Source of the DNA: Agarophyton chilense
Lineage: Eukaryota; Rhodophyta; Florideophyceae; Gracilariales; Gracilariaceae
DNA length: 64,000 nucleotides
Reading direction: 5' to 3'
Assembly: GCA_030374765.1 (NCBI GenBank)
Contig: JARGXX010000025.1
Coordinates: 1,178,001-1,242,000 of the forward strand
Position 1 is the stretch's first letter; each line of letters starts with the position of its first letter. This document shows positions 47,685-60,540 of the stretch, piece by piece. Below the pieces are notes generated by a model, which saw only the letters and a program-made list of their open reading frames with translations, was not told the origin of the DNA and did not search any database. The position numbers were made by a program, and so were the translations under genes.

Positions 47685-48885
47685 TTGCTGGCAGAAGCCA
47701 ATAAAAGACCAAGATTGGTGCCGATGAGGGGATCGCTCGAATTGTCTGCTTGCTCCACAATGGTTCTGAGCTCCGCGACGTGATGCGTGACCGCCTGGTA
47801 TACCTCGGCCTGAAACCGATTACGGAAGGCAACCGCCTGGTTCATAGCGGCAATATAGCTCGCGGGACGAGAAAAGAGCTGCTCCAGGAGCGCGAGAGAA
47901 TCCTGGAGGGAGCGCGGACCGGGATGGTTGAGGCGAGGAGCACACAAGCTCAGAATCCTGATAAGCACACCACTAATGGCAGGAGCCGTAACAGGCTTAC
48001 CATCGTTAGCTGTGGTAGTATTCACCATGAAAGATTGCGCAGGCCCAGCAGAAGGAGCAGGAACCGAACGGGGAACGCGGGTAGAAGAAAGACCAGCGAA
48101 ACAAGCAGGTGCAGGTGTCGTAGGGACGGGGGTAATACCTTCCGGAGTCTCCATCTCATGGTTAAAGGTCTGAGGGGATCCTCCAGTCGGTTTCTCGCAT
48201 GGTAATACCCGATTCGCTTCTTTGGTATGGCTAGCTTCTCGAAGTCCCAAACCTCCCAGCATTGGTCGTCCTTCTACGGATGCGACAGCGACACCTCCAG
48301 GTAGGTCTCCAGCTGGGCAACGGTGTATTCCGTACCAAACATAATCTCATCCACACCAATCTGTCTGATAAGATCCACTGTAGAGCGAGGAAGCTGGAAG
48401 ATACGACCAACAGGTGGGAAACCACACTTGTTAGCCGCAAGGTCGGGGCAACAGCTGTCCCAGGTGATACCGTCCCGAACAGCTTCAACAGCTAAAAGGG
48501 CAACAGGAACGGCCCACTCCGCGAGAGACAAGGACCAAATGGTATGATTTCACCACTCGTGTCGGTTGCAATGGCTGCCGAAGTATGCCAGCCAGCACTG
48601 GAGGAGTTGAAACGCACAACCATTGAAGTACCTCGTAGCCCGCTCACCATTCGGGACGGACAACATACCATTTGCAGCGATTCTCCGTCGTCTGAGAGAA
48701 GACCTCAGTTGAATGGAAACCATGCATGGTACGGACGAGACTATTCCGACAGCGGATTAGGGCCTCGGTGGCAGTGTCCCTGCCACAAAGGTCACAATCC
48801 AACCAGTGAATAGTGCTGAAGGATGTGTTGATCATTACCATTTCCGGGTTAGGCTTCAGCCACTTTATCGATGAACCGATACGAT
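47684..48885 (-). pseudogene. Antisense ORF region next to LTR-C, copy 2
   Basis: Counterpart of 24960-26155, with the same motifs (WAVPVALLAVEAVRDGITW, RIFQLPRSTVDLIRQIG, FGTEYTVAQLETYL and GTNLGLLLASASNYP) and the same tail-to-tail position against LTR-C pol. Between the copies many base changes leave the 307-codon open stretch in its lower half uninterrupted, although that stretch runs past the antisense ORF into LTR-C. Function unknown. Fossil. Confidence 0.6.
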
Positions 48886-51800
48886 ACAATAATCTCTATT
48901 GGCAATAGGCCAGTTATATTTCCCAGTTATCCAACATCATCGATACGAAATGCATCAGAGAATATGACAATACTGAGCTCGTAGTCAGCTTCGTCAGTTG
49001 GCCTTGGAAACGCGATAACGATGTTTAGCTTCTTAAGCTTTCTGACCGTGTTGATTTGTTTATTCAAGTTCCTCACGCAGATGTCAGTTGCTTTCTGTTA
49101 AAGATAGCTGCAATAGAATGAGCACAGCGATGGACCAGCAGTCCCTATCCAGTTCAATGAGCTGTTGATTGATGCAAATGCGGACTTCTAAATCTTGTTG
49201 AGACTTTCTGCAGACTCTTATCGTCGCGCGCGAGATGGGATAATTCATGACACCTTCCAGCTTGTCTTCGGCGTTTGTCTCGATGGTAAAATCACATTTT
49301 TGGATGGTGTTAATTCCAAAGAACAGTAGTTCTCCTGGGCCATTGTTGATGACACCAAACTTAAACTTATCATTGAAGGCTTCTAGAAACATTTTTGCAC
49401 GGTCTCCTTCGCCAGCCACTTTGAGATCATCTACGATTTTGGCTACTATCAGAACCGTTCTTCCATTCTCTTTCTGGTAGAAGAGCTGCGTTATATTTGC
49501 AGACTGTGAGAGGCAAATTTGTCGCATCATGGTGTCAAACGCATTCTGCCACTTCACGTTGGCTTTCACCAATCCATAGGCAGCAGCCAAATCTAGCCAA
49601 ACATGAGTAGACTTTATTCTACTTTCTTTGGATGGCCTTACGTATACATCCCTCTGCGCCTCTCCCGTTTGTAGAAAAGAAGCTGTTACATCGCCCTCGT
49701 GTAGCGTCAAGCCATGAAGTGACGCTATTGATTCCAGGATGCGAAGACCGGTAGGAAGACAAGTTGCACAGTCTTCGCAATTCCCATGTTTCATGTCATC
49801 CTCATTGCCATGCAGTGCGATACGGGCTTTATGGGCTTTAAGTTTCAGGGAACCGTCATCATTATGTTTGGTCTTATATAGGGTATGACTACTTATGACG
49901 TTGGAGCCGAGCGGAACGAGCCGGCAAAACACTGGCTCAGAAGTTTTGAGGAAGCTGTCTTCTTCTTTGGTGTACGAAGTGTGCATTGGATACTGATCAA
50001 ACACTTGTGCCAGATGTTGAAGGAAAGGCTTCTTTACGAAGTGATCAAGCATTGATTTGAAATCTTTTTCTTCTTTGATTACCAGTTTCAGTGGCACAGC
50101 CACTTAGCTTGAGCTGTCAGGCAAGCTATCAGTGTGGTTCCAAACTTCCTTCGTCATATGCAACACTTCAGTTTCACCATCAGCGTAGTGTAAATTGACA
50201 TGCCCTTCCGTAGCTTCAGAGTGTACAGTCCTCAGATAATAGGTGTCGTCAAGAGGCCAGAAGACCTCTACCCTATCTCCAACGTTGGCATTGTTCCCCA
50301 TAGTCATCACCATTAAAGTTGGAATCGAAGCCATGAGAGTCAGCATCATCTCGGCTATGCTCGGTCTCATTGATGATTGGTAGTACTGGCTCAATGTCAT
50401 TAGCCTTTCTGATGGAATCCAGGCCATCTTGTACGAGCTTTGAGAAGCTAGTATCTGGAAGTGACAACCGAGTGTCTTCAAAGGCAGCTGATATCTCTCT
50501 GCAATTTTTACCTGGCACCGTGATGGAGCGTTCCAGTGTGTCGACATATGCCACTGTCTTCCGGGTGGACCATTACCCCGTTTATATTTGTCCTTCTTGA
50601 TGAAGACCTCTACAGTGTCTCCGGTCGATATGGGTACTTCGGTGATTGACTTAGAACTGAGAATCCGTTCTAACTTTCTTCGAGCAATTAACTGGTCTCT
50701 TGCTTCAATTAGTTCAGCAGGAATTGAGGTATCATTTGGCGTATTTACCACAGGCTTCTTGAACCCTTTTACCAATGCGAATGCCGAGTGTTGGTCGTTA
50801 CCGTAGAGATCGTTTCAGATGGTCAGAGATTTGTAGGCCGATAGGATATGATCAAAACTGTCGCCAGCCTCTGCCTTGAGGCGGAGAAACATGCTCCTTA
50901 TGATCATATGTTTCGATTCTATTGCGTTTTTAGCATGGCGGCGTGGTGCAACCGGGTGCGGGGGTATTGCGAGCGAGTTACAATAATTTCGGAATGCGCC
51001 TACCATGAGGTCTTTGTCGCCACGTATAGCATCGCGGTACCAGAAAACCGACACCCAAATTTCTTCAAATGCTATGAACACTTGTTAAAGAGCAGTTGTT
51101 GACACAAAGTGGGCTGCGGAGATTCTCGACACCAGGTCCATAATGTGCAAAAGAAATAGTTGATCTAGGAACAAGTGATGGACGCACACTACGTCATTGA
51201 ATGACTCAGAGAGAGTGCTTATCGATAATTTCCGAGTTGGTGGAGGAACTGAAGTTGATGGACAGGCTGTGCAGCTAGCCACGATGTCAGAAACATACCT
51301 TGCAACCGTATGGTTCCATAGACCATTGCGTTGCAACAGCAGCTATAAGTCACTGAAACATGCATGTCCCCAGACATGTTTGTGGACTTTATCCATAATG
51401 GCCTTGACATCAGACCAGGGTGACTTCTCAAGGGTGACAGCCGATAGAAAGTACAAAGTAAAATTAAGGTACTTTGTCGAAGAGGTGAACTTCTCAACCG
51501 GAATGTAGCTGAGGAACCCTACGTTGATCATTCATATCGAATCAGGCTCTCCAGCAATGTTGAAACACAGTGCATTACGTCCAAGATGCACGATGTCGGC
51601 CTTACGGGTGACATTTCTACCGATCACCCATTGAGAGGATCCTCCCAAAACTAGGTAGATGATCCCGATGACGGACCCGTTTTCTGATGTGGCCATAAGG
51701 ATTATTGAGCCAAGGATTCTTCGTTGAGGGCTTGCATGTTGGCCAGTGCCATACTGCCATCTGTTATGTGCTTCTAAGGAGTCAGGAATCCGGTCCAGAG

Positions 51801-52738
51801 TTCCATCAGCAGGAACGCTGAGTTCTTGCGACAGTAGTCGTAATTCCACTTGGCCGATTGCCCAGTATTGTGCGCCATCGTCTACAAGAGGACCAAGCCT
51901 TTCGGGTACAGAACCAACATTAATAGTGGGTTTATAGCAGATGAGGGAGGCTAATTTAAATGACAACGTTTTGTTGCCATATCTTGTGGCCTTGGTGTCA
52001 CCGTCAGCGCCATAAGGTCATTGTGTCGATGATACAGGAGCATCGAAACTTCTTTCATGGGGTGGTAAGGACCCGTTGGGGTTATGGTTTCTCTTCCAGT
52101 GAACCTACTTGCCGCAAGTGTCGCAGGGATACTTCATCGTAGTTGACAGTCCCTTGGAGCGATTAAGGTCATTGCTTCTATAGTTGCGAGGCAGAATCCG
52201 AGCAGCACTCGCAGACAGAGGTTGAAAATTGGACGAAGTAGTCGTTACAGGATTATGAACATCATCACACTGGCGCAACACCGACGCTATCTTTTCGTAC
52301 TTAACGGTATTCAAGAAGTCCGCTGTGGTGGCCTCCGGTGTCAACGTTGTGTCTGTTGATGCAGCCGCCAATACGGAAACAAGCTGTACGTTCTCAACCG
52401 CCGAGTTTGCCAGGAGCATGAACGCGGTGAGGGCTTCGCGTAGTTTGACCGTTCCTGATTGGGGCATTGAAGTTGGATGCCTGGGCGTCGAATCTGAGTT
52501 CAAAATTTCTGAAAGATTCATTCGTGGCACGCTTAACTTGATGCAGACTAATAAAGTTAGCATAGACTTCACTGACAACAGAGAGAGAAACTCGTTTGTA
52601 TATAGCCTTACCTATCGATTCTGCACCAGTATCCGAGGAGATGTCGGTGTCTGGGATTGCGGAGCACAAGTCTCTCGTTCTTCCATACAGTTGACACTTC
52701 AACATAATCACTGGCAAGGCTACAGGGATCTTAATTGA
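48886..52738 (-). mobile_element. LTR-D: Ty1/Copia fossil, copy 2
   Basis: Same order as copy 1: gag-like (about 52105-52738), protease-like region (about 51532-51966), integrase (about 50800-51500), linker, Copia-type reverse transcriptase (about 49100-50103, with HEGDVTASFLQTGE and VAKIVDDLKVAGEG) and RNase H start (about 48890-49040). The reverse transcriptase part is better kept than in copy 1. LTRs not identified. Broken, somewhat fewer than ten breaks. Confidence 0.85.
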
Positions 52739-54335
52739 GTTGTAGTCGGGCTGCCTGTCTTGGAATGGAGTCTAGTGCGAGGCAGGTTTGGCATAATCTT
52801 CCTGGTTTCCTTCTACATCATTCCAGAGAACGTTCTTAAGGTTTCAGGAGAATCTTGGACGGCTAGAGGTAACTGAAGAAGCTGGTGATGGGCACATAAC
52901 TATGTATTGATCAGTAGTAGGGTTCTGTGACAGTCATCAGTCAAGCTAATTGTCGTATAGTGGCGGAAGGGCTGACCTTTTAGGTTTTCAATATACTACA
53001 CTGACCTTGTAGGTGATAGATGCGAGGGATCATCGGCCATGCAGCTCCGGGCGAGCTATCATCTAGGTGTTGTCAGCCACGTGTAGTGTTGACCTGTACC
53101 TTCTGGTTGAGTAATTGTTAGTACTTGTAATTGTAATTATATTTATTTTAGGACAGTAGCGGCGTGGCCACCTGGCACTGTAGCCAGTGCTGGCTAGGTC
53201 TCTGACACTAGGTCAGAGACCGTGCCTTGCTGGCACCTCCCAGGTGATCTGGAGAGTGCAATCCACTGCATATAGGAAACTGCACCTCCCCCATCCAAAT
53301 ATGATAAAGAAAGGCACCACTTGGGTCACGATTATACCTTTTGGTTCATCTTTTCTCAACTATCACACAGGCTTTCCCGCGCGTCGACGCCTACCATCGT
53401 TCACCTACACGGTATAGACTAGTTGCCCCGCCGTTTGCCCCTGCCGGTTTTCAAGGTGCCCTGTTACCATCGAGGTTTATTACGTCTACCTTCTAAGGTT
53501 GAGCGTCACCACGCTCCCGAGACAAGACAGTAGCATACCCCAGAGGTGATTGTACGACACTGATCGAACTGTCTCCGTGTGTCGCAGTATTAATGTGACT
53601 TTGGGCGGCAGAGGCTGTGTTTATATATATTTCAGTGTTTAATCTACTGAGAAGTGCTTTGTAATACATCTCAAATGGAATAAGCTGTTTCAATGTAATA
53701 TGTATTCTCTCGTGCAAAGTACTTTTAGTCCATGAAATTCATAGCTTGATCCTGCTCAGATCCAAATAAGGTCTCAAAAAAAATTGCGACGGAGCTTGGA
53801 GAGCGACCTGTGTGATTCATCTGTAGCTGTAGCGGCGGGCTGTATCTATTATTCTATTCCAAAAAAGAAGTCTTGCTACGGTGTCTCTTCGATGATGTTG
53901 GAGAGTGATGAGAAGTTGGTAATAAATAGAGGCCATGTTTGTAGCGGTCAGTGGAGAGTTGTTCCGCGTAGAACTTGTTTAAAAATTGAAAAGTTTTTGA
54001 AACGTCCAATCGTAGAAAACTACACATCCCATCCGTAGTATATTATCGTAGGAAAGTAAAATGTGCGTATTACTTCGCGTGGACAAAGTTTTGTTTTCAG
54101 GAATTTCTATTAAAGGCTTTTGCATTATTTTCATGTTTCTGGTTTTTTTAAATATATTTACAAAGCTCTCAACAGGTTTCTGGAATAGTTTAGTCTCACA
54201 CTATGTCGTTTTGAGATAAATTGTTCATCCAAAGCATGACTGTTTTATTAATGATAAAAAACAAAGGCGCATCACCATAAAAGTTTTAATGAAAAATAGA
54301 AGCAAGTAAATAGCTGTAGACTTCTACGTTATTGT
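52739..54335. other. Non-coding stretch of segment S copy 2, with hairpin
   Basis: Counterpart of 29856-31436. The perfect 10-bp inverted repeat is at 53197-53206 and 53212-53221. No gene is recognised. Confidence 0.5.
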
Positions 54336-56108
54336 CTATGAAGACTTCAAGAGCTCTGATAAGACTGAAGAACAGAAACAATTAAAAAAGGTAGAGAAAG
54401 CCATAAAAAGAATTTTAACAAAGCGGAGCAAATCTTTTGTCCGATTCAGAATGGAAAATTGCTTGTTGAGAATTCTTCAGAGCTCATCTTTTAATCGCAG
54501 ACTCTAATATGTACCATCAAACCACATAACTTTTGTAGTTTGAAAAACTAAAAGAAAACCGAACTGTTAAGCTGAGAGAATAACGACGAAAACGCGAGGT
54601 GCTAGTCTTACAACTGCTTCAGAATGTTTTTTGTGTTTTTTTGCACGCCCTTTTTGCACGCTTTTGAACGCGTTTGAAGTGGCCTGCATGTGTTCAGTTG
54701 GGCTACAAGCGATCTACAGTATGTGGCTGCGTCTTGGGCAACATATAGAATGCGATTTCGAATATAACAAAGAGATTGGTGCGAATATCGAAGGTACAAC
54801 AGCGCATGTGCGCTTGAGCCCCGGTATTTTTATTGGCTACTATTTGTACGTCGATTACGCCATGAACTTGCATCCCTGGTGTCTTTCTTGCCTACCCGTT
54901 AGTGTAGAGACCATCTTAACACTCTCTTTCCCTTCATAGTTCTCTCTCGGCTCTGTCGTCAATGCTCTTTCCAGTTTCGTGCCTCTAGAATTTCCGTACC
55001 GCTGCAAGCGTCGACGCATCCCTCAACGGTTGGCTCATGGAGATGCCGGCCAGAGGTGAATCGCACGGCCAGCAGGTGGTCTTCCTCAGATAATCTCAGA
55101 TGAAATGAGTGGAAAAGAACGTGTCAATGAATAATCTTCCTGCAGTAATACCCTGTAATGATCTTGTAGAATGCAAACTTGGCAATAAGGAGATAAATTT
55201 GGCCTACTGCCGCTCAGACTCACTGCTTTGCGCGCGTACAGGTCTACGGGTAACTTCCGAGAACTCTGCTTACTGAAAGCTTACCACCTTTATGCTAGGA
55301 AGATTTTGCATTTGCGTGGATCGAATGTCAAGCTTGGGCTTATTATCTCATCCCTTACTTGAATCCTCTTACCCAGGACTCATCTTCTGAACATTAGTGA
55401 TGCATTCCATGATAAAATAGCCCTTGTATCTATTTGGAGAAACATCAATCCATTGTGATTCAGATCTAGGAGGATCGGCCATCCGCAACTAAACCTTGGT
55501 TCTTGTCACGATGGTTGGCTTGTGCTCCACTACACTTCTCTTCAACTTCGTTCACATGTATGTCCGGGAAAGTGTTTTCCTACCCAGTGGAATGAAGGAA
55601 GCTGGTACAGGTCGGCTTCGCACAATCTCGGCCATCTGATCCGAGAGCCACAGGATGCGTCAAATTTCAGCCTCGGTTTCTACAATAAGACCCATACAAT
55701 TCAGTACTTTGTGTTGCTGCTTGAAACAGAAAACCAGAATTCAAAGCAGCCCTAATGGTTGACCTGACTTTCCGTACTCATTTGATCAAGCTTCCGTCAA
55801 AATGCTTCAGCTTGTTCGCGTTTGCGCCGATGAGACTACCTGTTAATGAATTGTCAAGGTATTGGGGGAAATCAATCACTGGCGTATTTCGTGGAGGCTC
55901 ATGGTAACCATTTTGTTGCCTTTCGAAATGCGCCGCACCCTTTTTGCCTCTCCAACTACAGCTTGTGAATGCCATGTTTTGCTGATAGTCACGCTCACCT
56001 TTTGCTGATGTTGACTCACTTTCATACTTCCTCCGCTCGCGTTCTGCCAAGCAGGAATGTCGCGGTTCTTTGTGTACGTGGTACCATTTATGGAAACTTC
56101 ATCTTCCG
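54336..56108. other. Upstream region of the zinc-finger gene, copy 2
   Basis: Nearly identical to 31437-33209; one short insertion near 54640 and a few base changes before 54600 are the only differences noticed. Short open frames as in copy 1, none recognised. Confidence 0.4.
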
Positions 56109-56116
56109 TATAAAAG
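56109..56116 (+). promoter_or_regulatory. TATA box of the zinc-finger gene, copy 2
   Basis: TATAAAAG, 172 bp before the start codon at 56281, identical in context to copy 1. Confidence 0.55.
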
Positions 56117-56280
56117 GCAGGTTCTTACTTTGCTCCTCCCATCGACAGGTGCCAGGTTGCCCTTCGCCACGCTAAAGTTTCACTACTACTACTCGCTGAG
56201 AACATCTGAATCACTCTTCGGCACCAGTTACGTTTCTGTTGATTAGGACGATTTGTTTCACATATTCTCTTTAAACAATA

Positions 56281-57633
56281 ATGAGCTCTCTACCGAAGCT
56301 AAACATTGACAATCTTCTAAAGGTTGAAAATGGAGAGAGTCTGACTTCCCCAGTAACGCCGGCCACTGAGGGGAAGAAAACGGAACCTGCCAAAACGGAA
56401 CCTGCCAAAACGGAACCTGCCAAAACGGAACCTGCCAAAACGGAACCTGCCAAAACGGAACCTGCCAAAACGGAACCGGCAAAAACGGAACATGCGAAAA
56501 CGGAACTGGTCGAAGGCGAACCGGAGAAGAAACGTCGACGGGTGGGGGGCCTCCCGGTGAGTGCTCTCGTCAATGAGAAGAACGAAGAGACCCCCATCTC
56601 GTGTTCCTACCCAGTTGCCTACTTGCCCCCCATTCAAGTCGATCCGGTCACTCCAGGACGGCCAAAGTTCCCGTCTATTCTCTATCAAATGTCAGAGTTT
56701 GTGACGCAGCTTGAGGAGAGGTCCGTAAATGGCACTCTACCGTCAATAACGTCGCTTGGATTGCCTTCCTTTGAAGAACTGGCGGCTGGTATTGTTGCAA
56801 CAAAGTCGCTTGGTGTTTCTTCGACAAAATCAGCTGATGGCAATCCCTCTCGAGAGCAAACGTCTATGCTAGAGCCCGACAGGAATCATGGAGATGTCGG
56901 ACACGAGAACATAGTGCCTTCGGAGACTGGAAACAATCTGTCCGACAACGAACCTCCCAAAGAGCCAAAAACGCTGCGCCGAAAGCGTTCTCGGGGTGAA
57001 CGTGATAGACCTGTAACCACGCAAGCGGAGATTGAAAGTCTCATTAGGACGTTGCGTGAACGGGAGAGAAGCCGAAGACAGGAAGAGAATAGGGATGGAG
57101 CCTCCAATTCGTCCCAGGCAGAGGAAGAGGGAGAGGACAGGGCTCCAAACAGGGCTCGAACTCGTACAACAGCAGATGGAAAGAGCCTGAGCCCCACTGT
57201 TTCGAGAAGTGGCGGAGTGACCAAGCAGGGAACGCACAGAAGAGGTCGTCCTAATGGGGACAATAGGCCTAGACCCTTTTCTTGTCCGTCTTGTCAAAGA
57301 CGATTTCACCAACAGAGCGGGGTAGTTAGCCACTATCGCGTAGTGCACCTGAGAGAGAAGCGTTTCGAATGTCCTCACAAATGTGGGCTACGCTTCGGTG
57401 CGCGTGGGGATGTCACAAGACACGTCGATGCAGTGCACAACAAGATTCGCAACTTCGAATGCCAGGTTTGCGGAGATGCGTTTGCTCGAAAGAGCATTCT
57501 CACAAGGCATTGCAAAAACATGCACAACGATATATTCGGGGCGGACGAAGCCCATGACTGTGTGCATGGATGTGTGTTCAGGCCAAGGAATAGGGAGGAC
57601 AAAGACGAGGAGGTAGAAGAAGAGCAGAAGTAG
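56281..57633 (+). CDS. C2H2 zinc-finger protein with KTEPA repeats, copy 2 (450 aa)
   Basis: Intact, intronless frame equal to 33382-34704 except for ten more residues, two extra KTEPA units, in the N-terminal repeat (residues 33-74). Three C2H2 fingers at about 333-356, 362-386 and 392-415, the basic stretches at about 82-88 and 232-243, and the acidic tail are unchanged. No other residue differs between the copies. Both copies have the same TATA box and 5' flank, so both could be expressed. Probable nuclear DNA-binding protein of unknown target. Confidence 0.88.
   Translation: MSSLPKLNIDNLLKVENGESLTSPVTPATEGKKTEPAKTEPAKTEPAKTEPAKTEPAKTEPAKTEPAKTEHAKTELVEGEPEKKRRRVGGLPVSALVNEKNEETPISCSYPVAYLPPIQVDPVTPGRPKFPSILYQMSEFVTQLEERSVNGTLPSITSLGLPSFEELAAGIVATKSLGVSSTKSADGNPSREQTSMLEPDRNHGDVGHENIVPSETGNNLSDNEPPKEPKTLRRKRSRGERDRPVTTQAEIESLIRTLRERERSRRQEENRDGASNSSQAEEEGEDRAPNRARTRTTADGKSLSPTVSRSGGVTKQGTHRRGRPNGDNRPRPFSCPSCQRRFHQQSGVVSHYRVVHLREKRFECPHKCGLRFGARGDVTRHVDAVHNKIRNFECQVCGDAFARKSILTRHCKNMHNDIFGADEAHDCVHGCVFRPRNREDKDEEVEEEQK
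56377..56511 (+). repeat. 15-bp KTEPA minisatellite, copy 2
   Basis: Six perfect AAAACGGAACCTGCC units (56377-56466) followed by three degenerate ones, in frame within the zinc-finger gene. Two units more than copy 1. Confidence 0.9.
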
Positions 57634-59057
57634 AGTGCGATTATCTTCTTGATGTAACCTTATGCGTGATATATCAGTAGCTGTAGAGTTAGAACATTAG
57701 ATAGATCCCGCCATAAATTGTAAAAAACGTTGTAGGACTTGTGTCATGTTGATGAGACTGGGACCCGTGGTGGAAGTGCATCCATACGGGTTTGACGACA
57801 GCCACCGCGCCATTCTCAAGAAAAGCGAGAGGCGAGTCGGAAAGGATAGCAAACTTCCACTGGACATTCGGGCCGGTGACTCGGAAGGGCGGCATGACCG
57901 ATGCGATGAAAGATCAAAAAGCGAACTTGTGGAGGTGTAGTTGTCCGCGTTATGCCACACCACCGTTCGCATCAGATGGCATAAGACCATCGGGTGCAAT
58001 CTGCGGGTTGCCTTCCCTTCAACAGTTTGGAGTGACATGTTGCGCATCAAGCAATATGAGCCAAGGCGATTGCGATTCGCAGGAAGCAAATCACATCTTC
58101 CACTTTTCCCTCCAAGACAAAAAGTGATGCAGTGATGCGAATAACCGTACGTCAACTCCTCTAGTTTCGAGGCTGGTGAAATCCGGCCTGTTCCTGTCGG
58201 TCATGAAAAAGAATGCGAGTACTGCTTTGCCAATAACGCTTTCGGCATTTGTCAAACACGTACGTTTCTCATTTGCAAGAGCCTCTTGTCTTCGATCATA
58301 CGCACAATGTGTCGGAACACACAACGAAAAAGATCACTCTTGCGTCAAAAGGCAGTCGGTGTGATTGCCGTGATGCAGTACTTTTCTCAACTTCAACTCC
58401 TTTTTCTGGCAATGGTGCATCCGCTCACCCCATTAGTGCATCGTACACATCTTTGCAAGGGTCAACCAATGGTAAAACTTCATAGGGCGACACGGATGTT
58501 GAAGATGCACATGCGCAAATGTCAAAGACGGCTTGAGAAGGCTGACCGGAGAGCGACCTTGTTTTCGACCAACCGGTTGTGTTATTCTTTTCTGCTCCCT
58601 ACAAGAACTGCCGCTGTCTTTCATGGCGGAGCACTTCGAATGACTTGTCATCTGAATGGCAATGTGGTTGGTGTGGGTTTCCAGAATTATCCCAATCAAG
58701 AACTCTTTTGTTGGAAAACATGCAGCTCTCGATGATCGACCTGTCTGGAGATCGTGTTATTCTGCCTGCGAGCACGGGTCTTCGTAGTTAGTTTGGATTA
58801 ATGCCTTCGGTAGCAATAAACGTGTCCAAGCGGATGCATATGAGGGATGACCAATTCATGTTTTGCTTCTGGGTACGAATCTTGCGGTTTGATCAGCAGG
58901 GACCAGTGGTGTTTGAATAATTGAAAACATTTCGCGATATGTGACCAAGTAGCCAAAAGAGGGCAAATGCCCAATTGACACGACGTCGCCGGCGTTGCAG
59001 ATGTGACCAACCAGAGGCCTAGGCTCAGACATTGGTACCCACTACCATTGCACTTCC
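57634..59057. other. Downstream of the zinc-finger gene to the right end of S, copy 2
   Basis: Counterpart of 34705-36119. A minus-strand frame (58798-59256) is longer here than in copy 1 because it crosses the right end of S into different sequence, so it is not a conserved gene. Nothing else recognised. Confidence 0.4.
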
Positions 59058-59654
59058 TAGTGTCTATAGTTGTAATTCTAGCCTCATATGAGGCCAAAAT
59101 TCCAACATCGATAATTTTTGTGAACTTTGTCAATTTCCTTAAATATGTGTGCCTGGACGTTGTCAACATTCTCTTCTTCTCTGGCGTCCACCCCAAAAGA
59201 TCACGAACGATCGTCCACAACCTGTAAATAACATAATCTTGACTCCATTTTCTCATACTTCATCAAATATGTCATCGTCTATAGATTTTCAACGTGTAGT
59301 GGAAAATCAAGCAAACATCCGTGCGTGTCTCATCACATCAGAGAGCGACTGTAAACTTTTCTTTAGCACGCCATAGAAGACGGAACGGGTCAGCAAAACC
59401 GTTATAAAAGTGAGCGTTGTTGTCAAAAATAATCGGAGACACGCCTTTTTTACCATATAATTCGAGCTACTAGTTGCTAGAAATCGCGCACTGTCAACAT
59501 TTGAAATGTGATAGCCGGAGATATTGTCAAGGTTCAAAAACGTGGTCAAAAAGCCATCAATTCGAACGTAGATATGAATGTTGCTGCTATTACTAATGAC
59601 GTTTCTAACAAAGAATAGTAGTGTACTTTAACGGATTTCACTAACAGTCACACA
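59058..59654. other. Stretch before the piggyBac fragment, no gene seen
   Basis: Unique within the window, AT-rich. An AGCCTCATATGAGGCC near-palindrome lies at about 59082-59097. It may include the old 5' flank of the piggyBac-like element, but no terminal repeat or TTAA duplication could be shown. Confidence 0.4.
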
Positions 59655-60540
59655 GTGAATTCATTAAGCCCTTCAACTGTGATAAAAAGGTACATTCAAG
59701 GAAGCTATGTGGAAGTTCATTCGACAAAATGGAAAATGGAAAATGTACCTTTGAATCTAAATAATCCAATGCAATCTCATCAACAGAAAGTCACGGGAAC
59801 TGTTGGAGATTTAATTTATGCCATTCATGCACCCTCGGGACTCTCTCTATACGATTTATTCACGCGGATGTTTCCTGTAGATCATTGGAAAAACATAGTT
59901 CGATCTACTAACTCTCGGCTGGAAGGAAACAGCTCAATGAAGACTACAGGAGGTGAAAGGTTGACGTTTCTCGGCTTGGTGGTGTTAATGACACCCTTTG
60001 ATTTTTCAAATGGAAGATCACTTTGGTGTTAAGGCAAGTTCTTTTAATATATTGAATCTCCAAAGCTCGAAAAGATCGTGTTACGCAATCGCTTTGAGCA
60101 CATACGGCAATTTATCGTGTTCTGTGGCGCTGAAAACGATCAAAAATCAGAATAATTCAGATAATCATGCGTTTCTGAGTTTGTGAAAGCTATAAATGAC
60201 CATCGGAAATCATTTCTAACTCCGTCACACACTTTGTTCGTGGACGAAAGTATGTCACGAAGGTCTGGAATCGGCGAAAACTGGATTGAGATTGGACTTC
60301 CACACTTCACTGCTCTTGATAGGAAACCTGAAAATGGTCGTGAATTTAAGACAGTGTGTTGTAAAAGCAGTGGAATTATTATCAAAATAGAAACCTTGAT
60401 GGGAGCTACGCAACCAGATGTATGGTCTTTTGAATCGAAACATGCGCATGGAACAGCTGTTTTGACGAGACTTGTTGAAAATTGGTTCGCAACTGATCGA
60501 ATAGTTTATGCCGATTCATTTTTTGCATCTGTGTGGATGA
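59655..60540 (+). pseudogene. piggyBac-like transposase fragment (DDE_Tnp_1_7 type)
   Basis: 59655-60032 carries the N-terminal region seen in this family (LYDLFTRMFPVDHWKNIV and RLTFLGLVVLMTPF). A frame change and stops follow, then 60183-60540 carries the catalytic core: LFVDESMSRRSG with the first Asp, GLPHFTALDRKPENGREFK, and IVYADSFFASVWM with the second Asp. The sequence stops there, at the junction with LTR-B copy B3, so the third acidic residue and the C-terminal Cys-rich end are missing. The surviving span is roughly half of the family's usual length of about 550-600 residues. A dead copy, older than or truncated by the B3 rearrangement. Confidence 0.72.

Larger units (their letters stand above)
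41226..59057 (+). repeat. Segment S, copy 2 of the direct tandem duplication (about 17.8 kb)
   Basis: Direct repeat of 18532-36119, displaced by 22.7 to 22.9 kb. It contains the same series of parts and the same junctions between fossils. It is about 240 bp longer, from differences inside the transposon fossils and in the KTEPA repeat. At its right end the match stops after CCATTGCAC at about 59057. Confidence 0.92.

Noticed and set aside
58798-59256. 152-codon minus-strand frame at the right end of S copy 2
   Set aside because: It crosses the end of the duplicated segment; copy 1 has only the inner part, so the longer frame is accidental.
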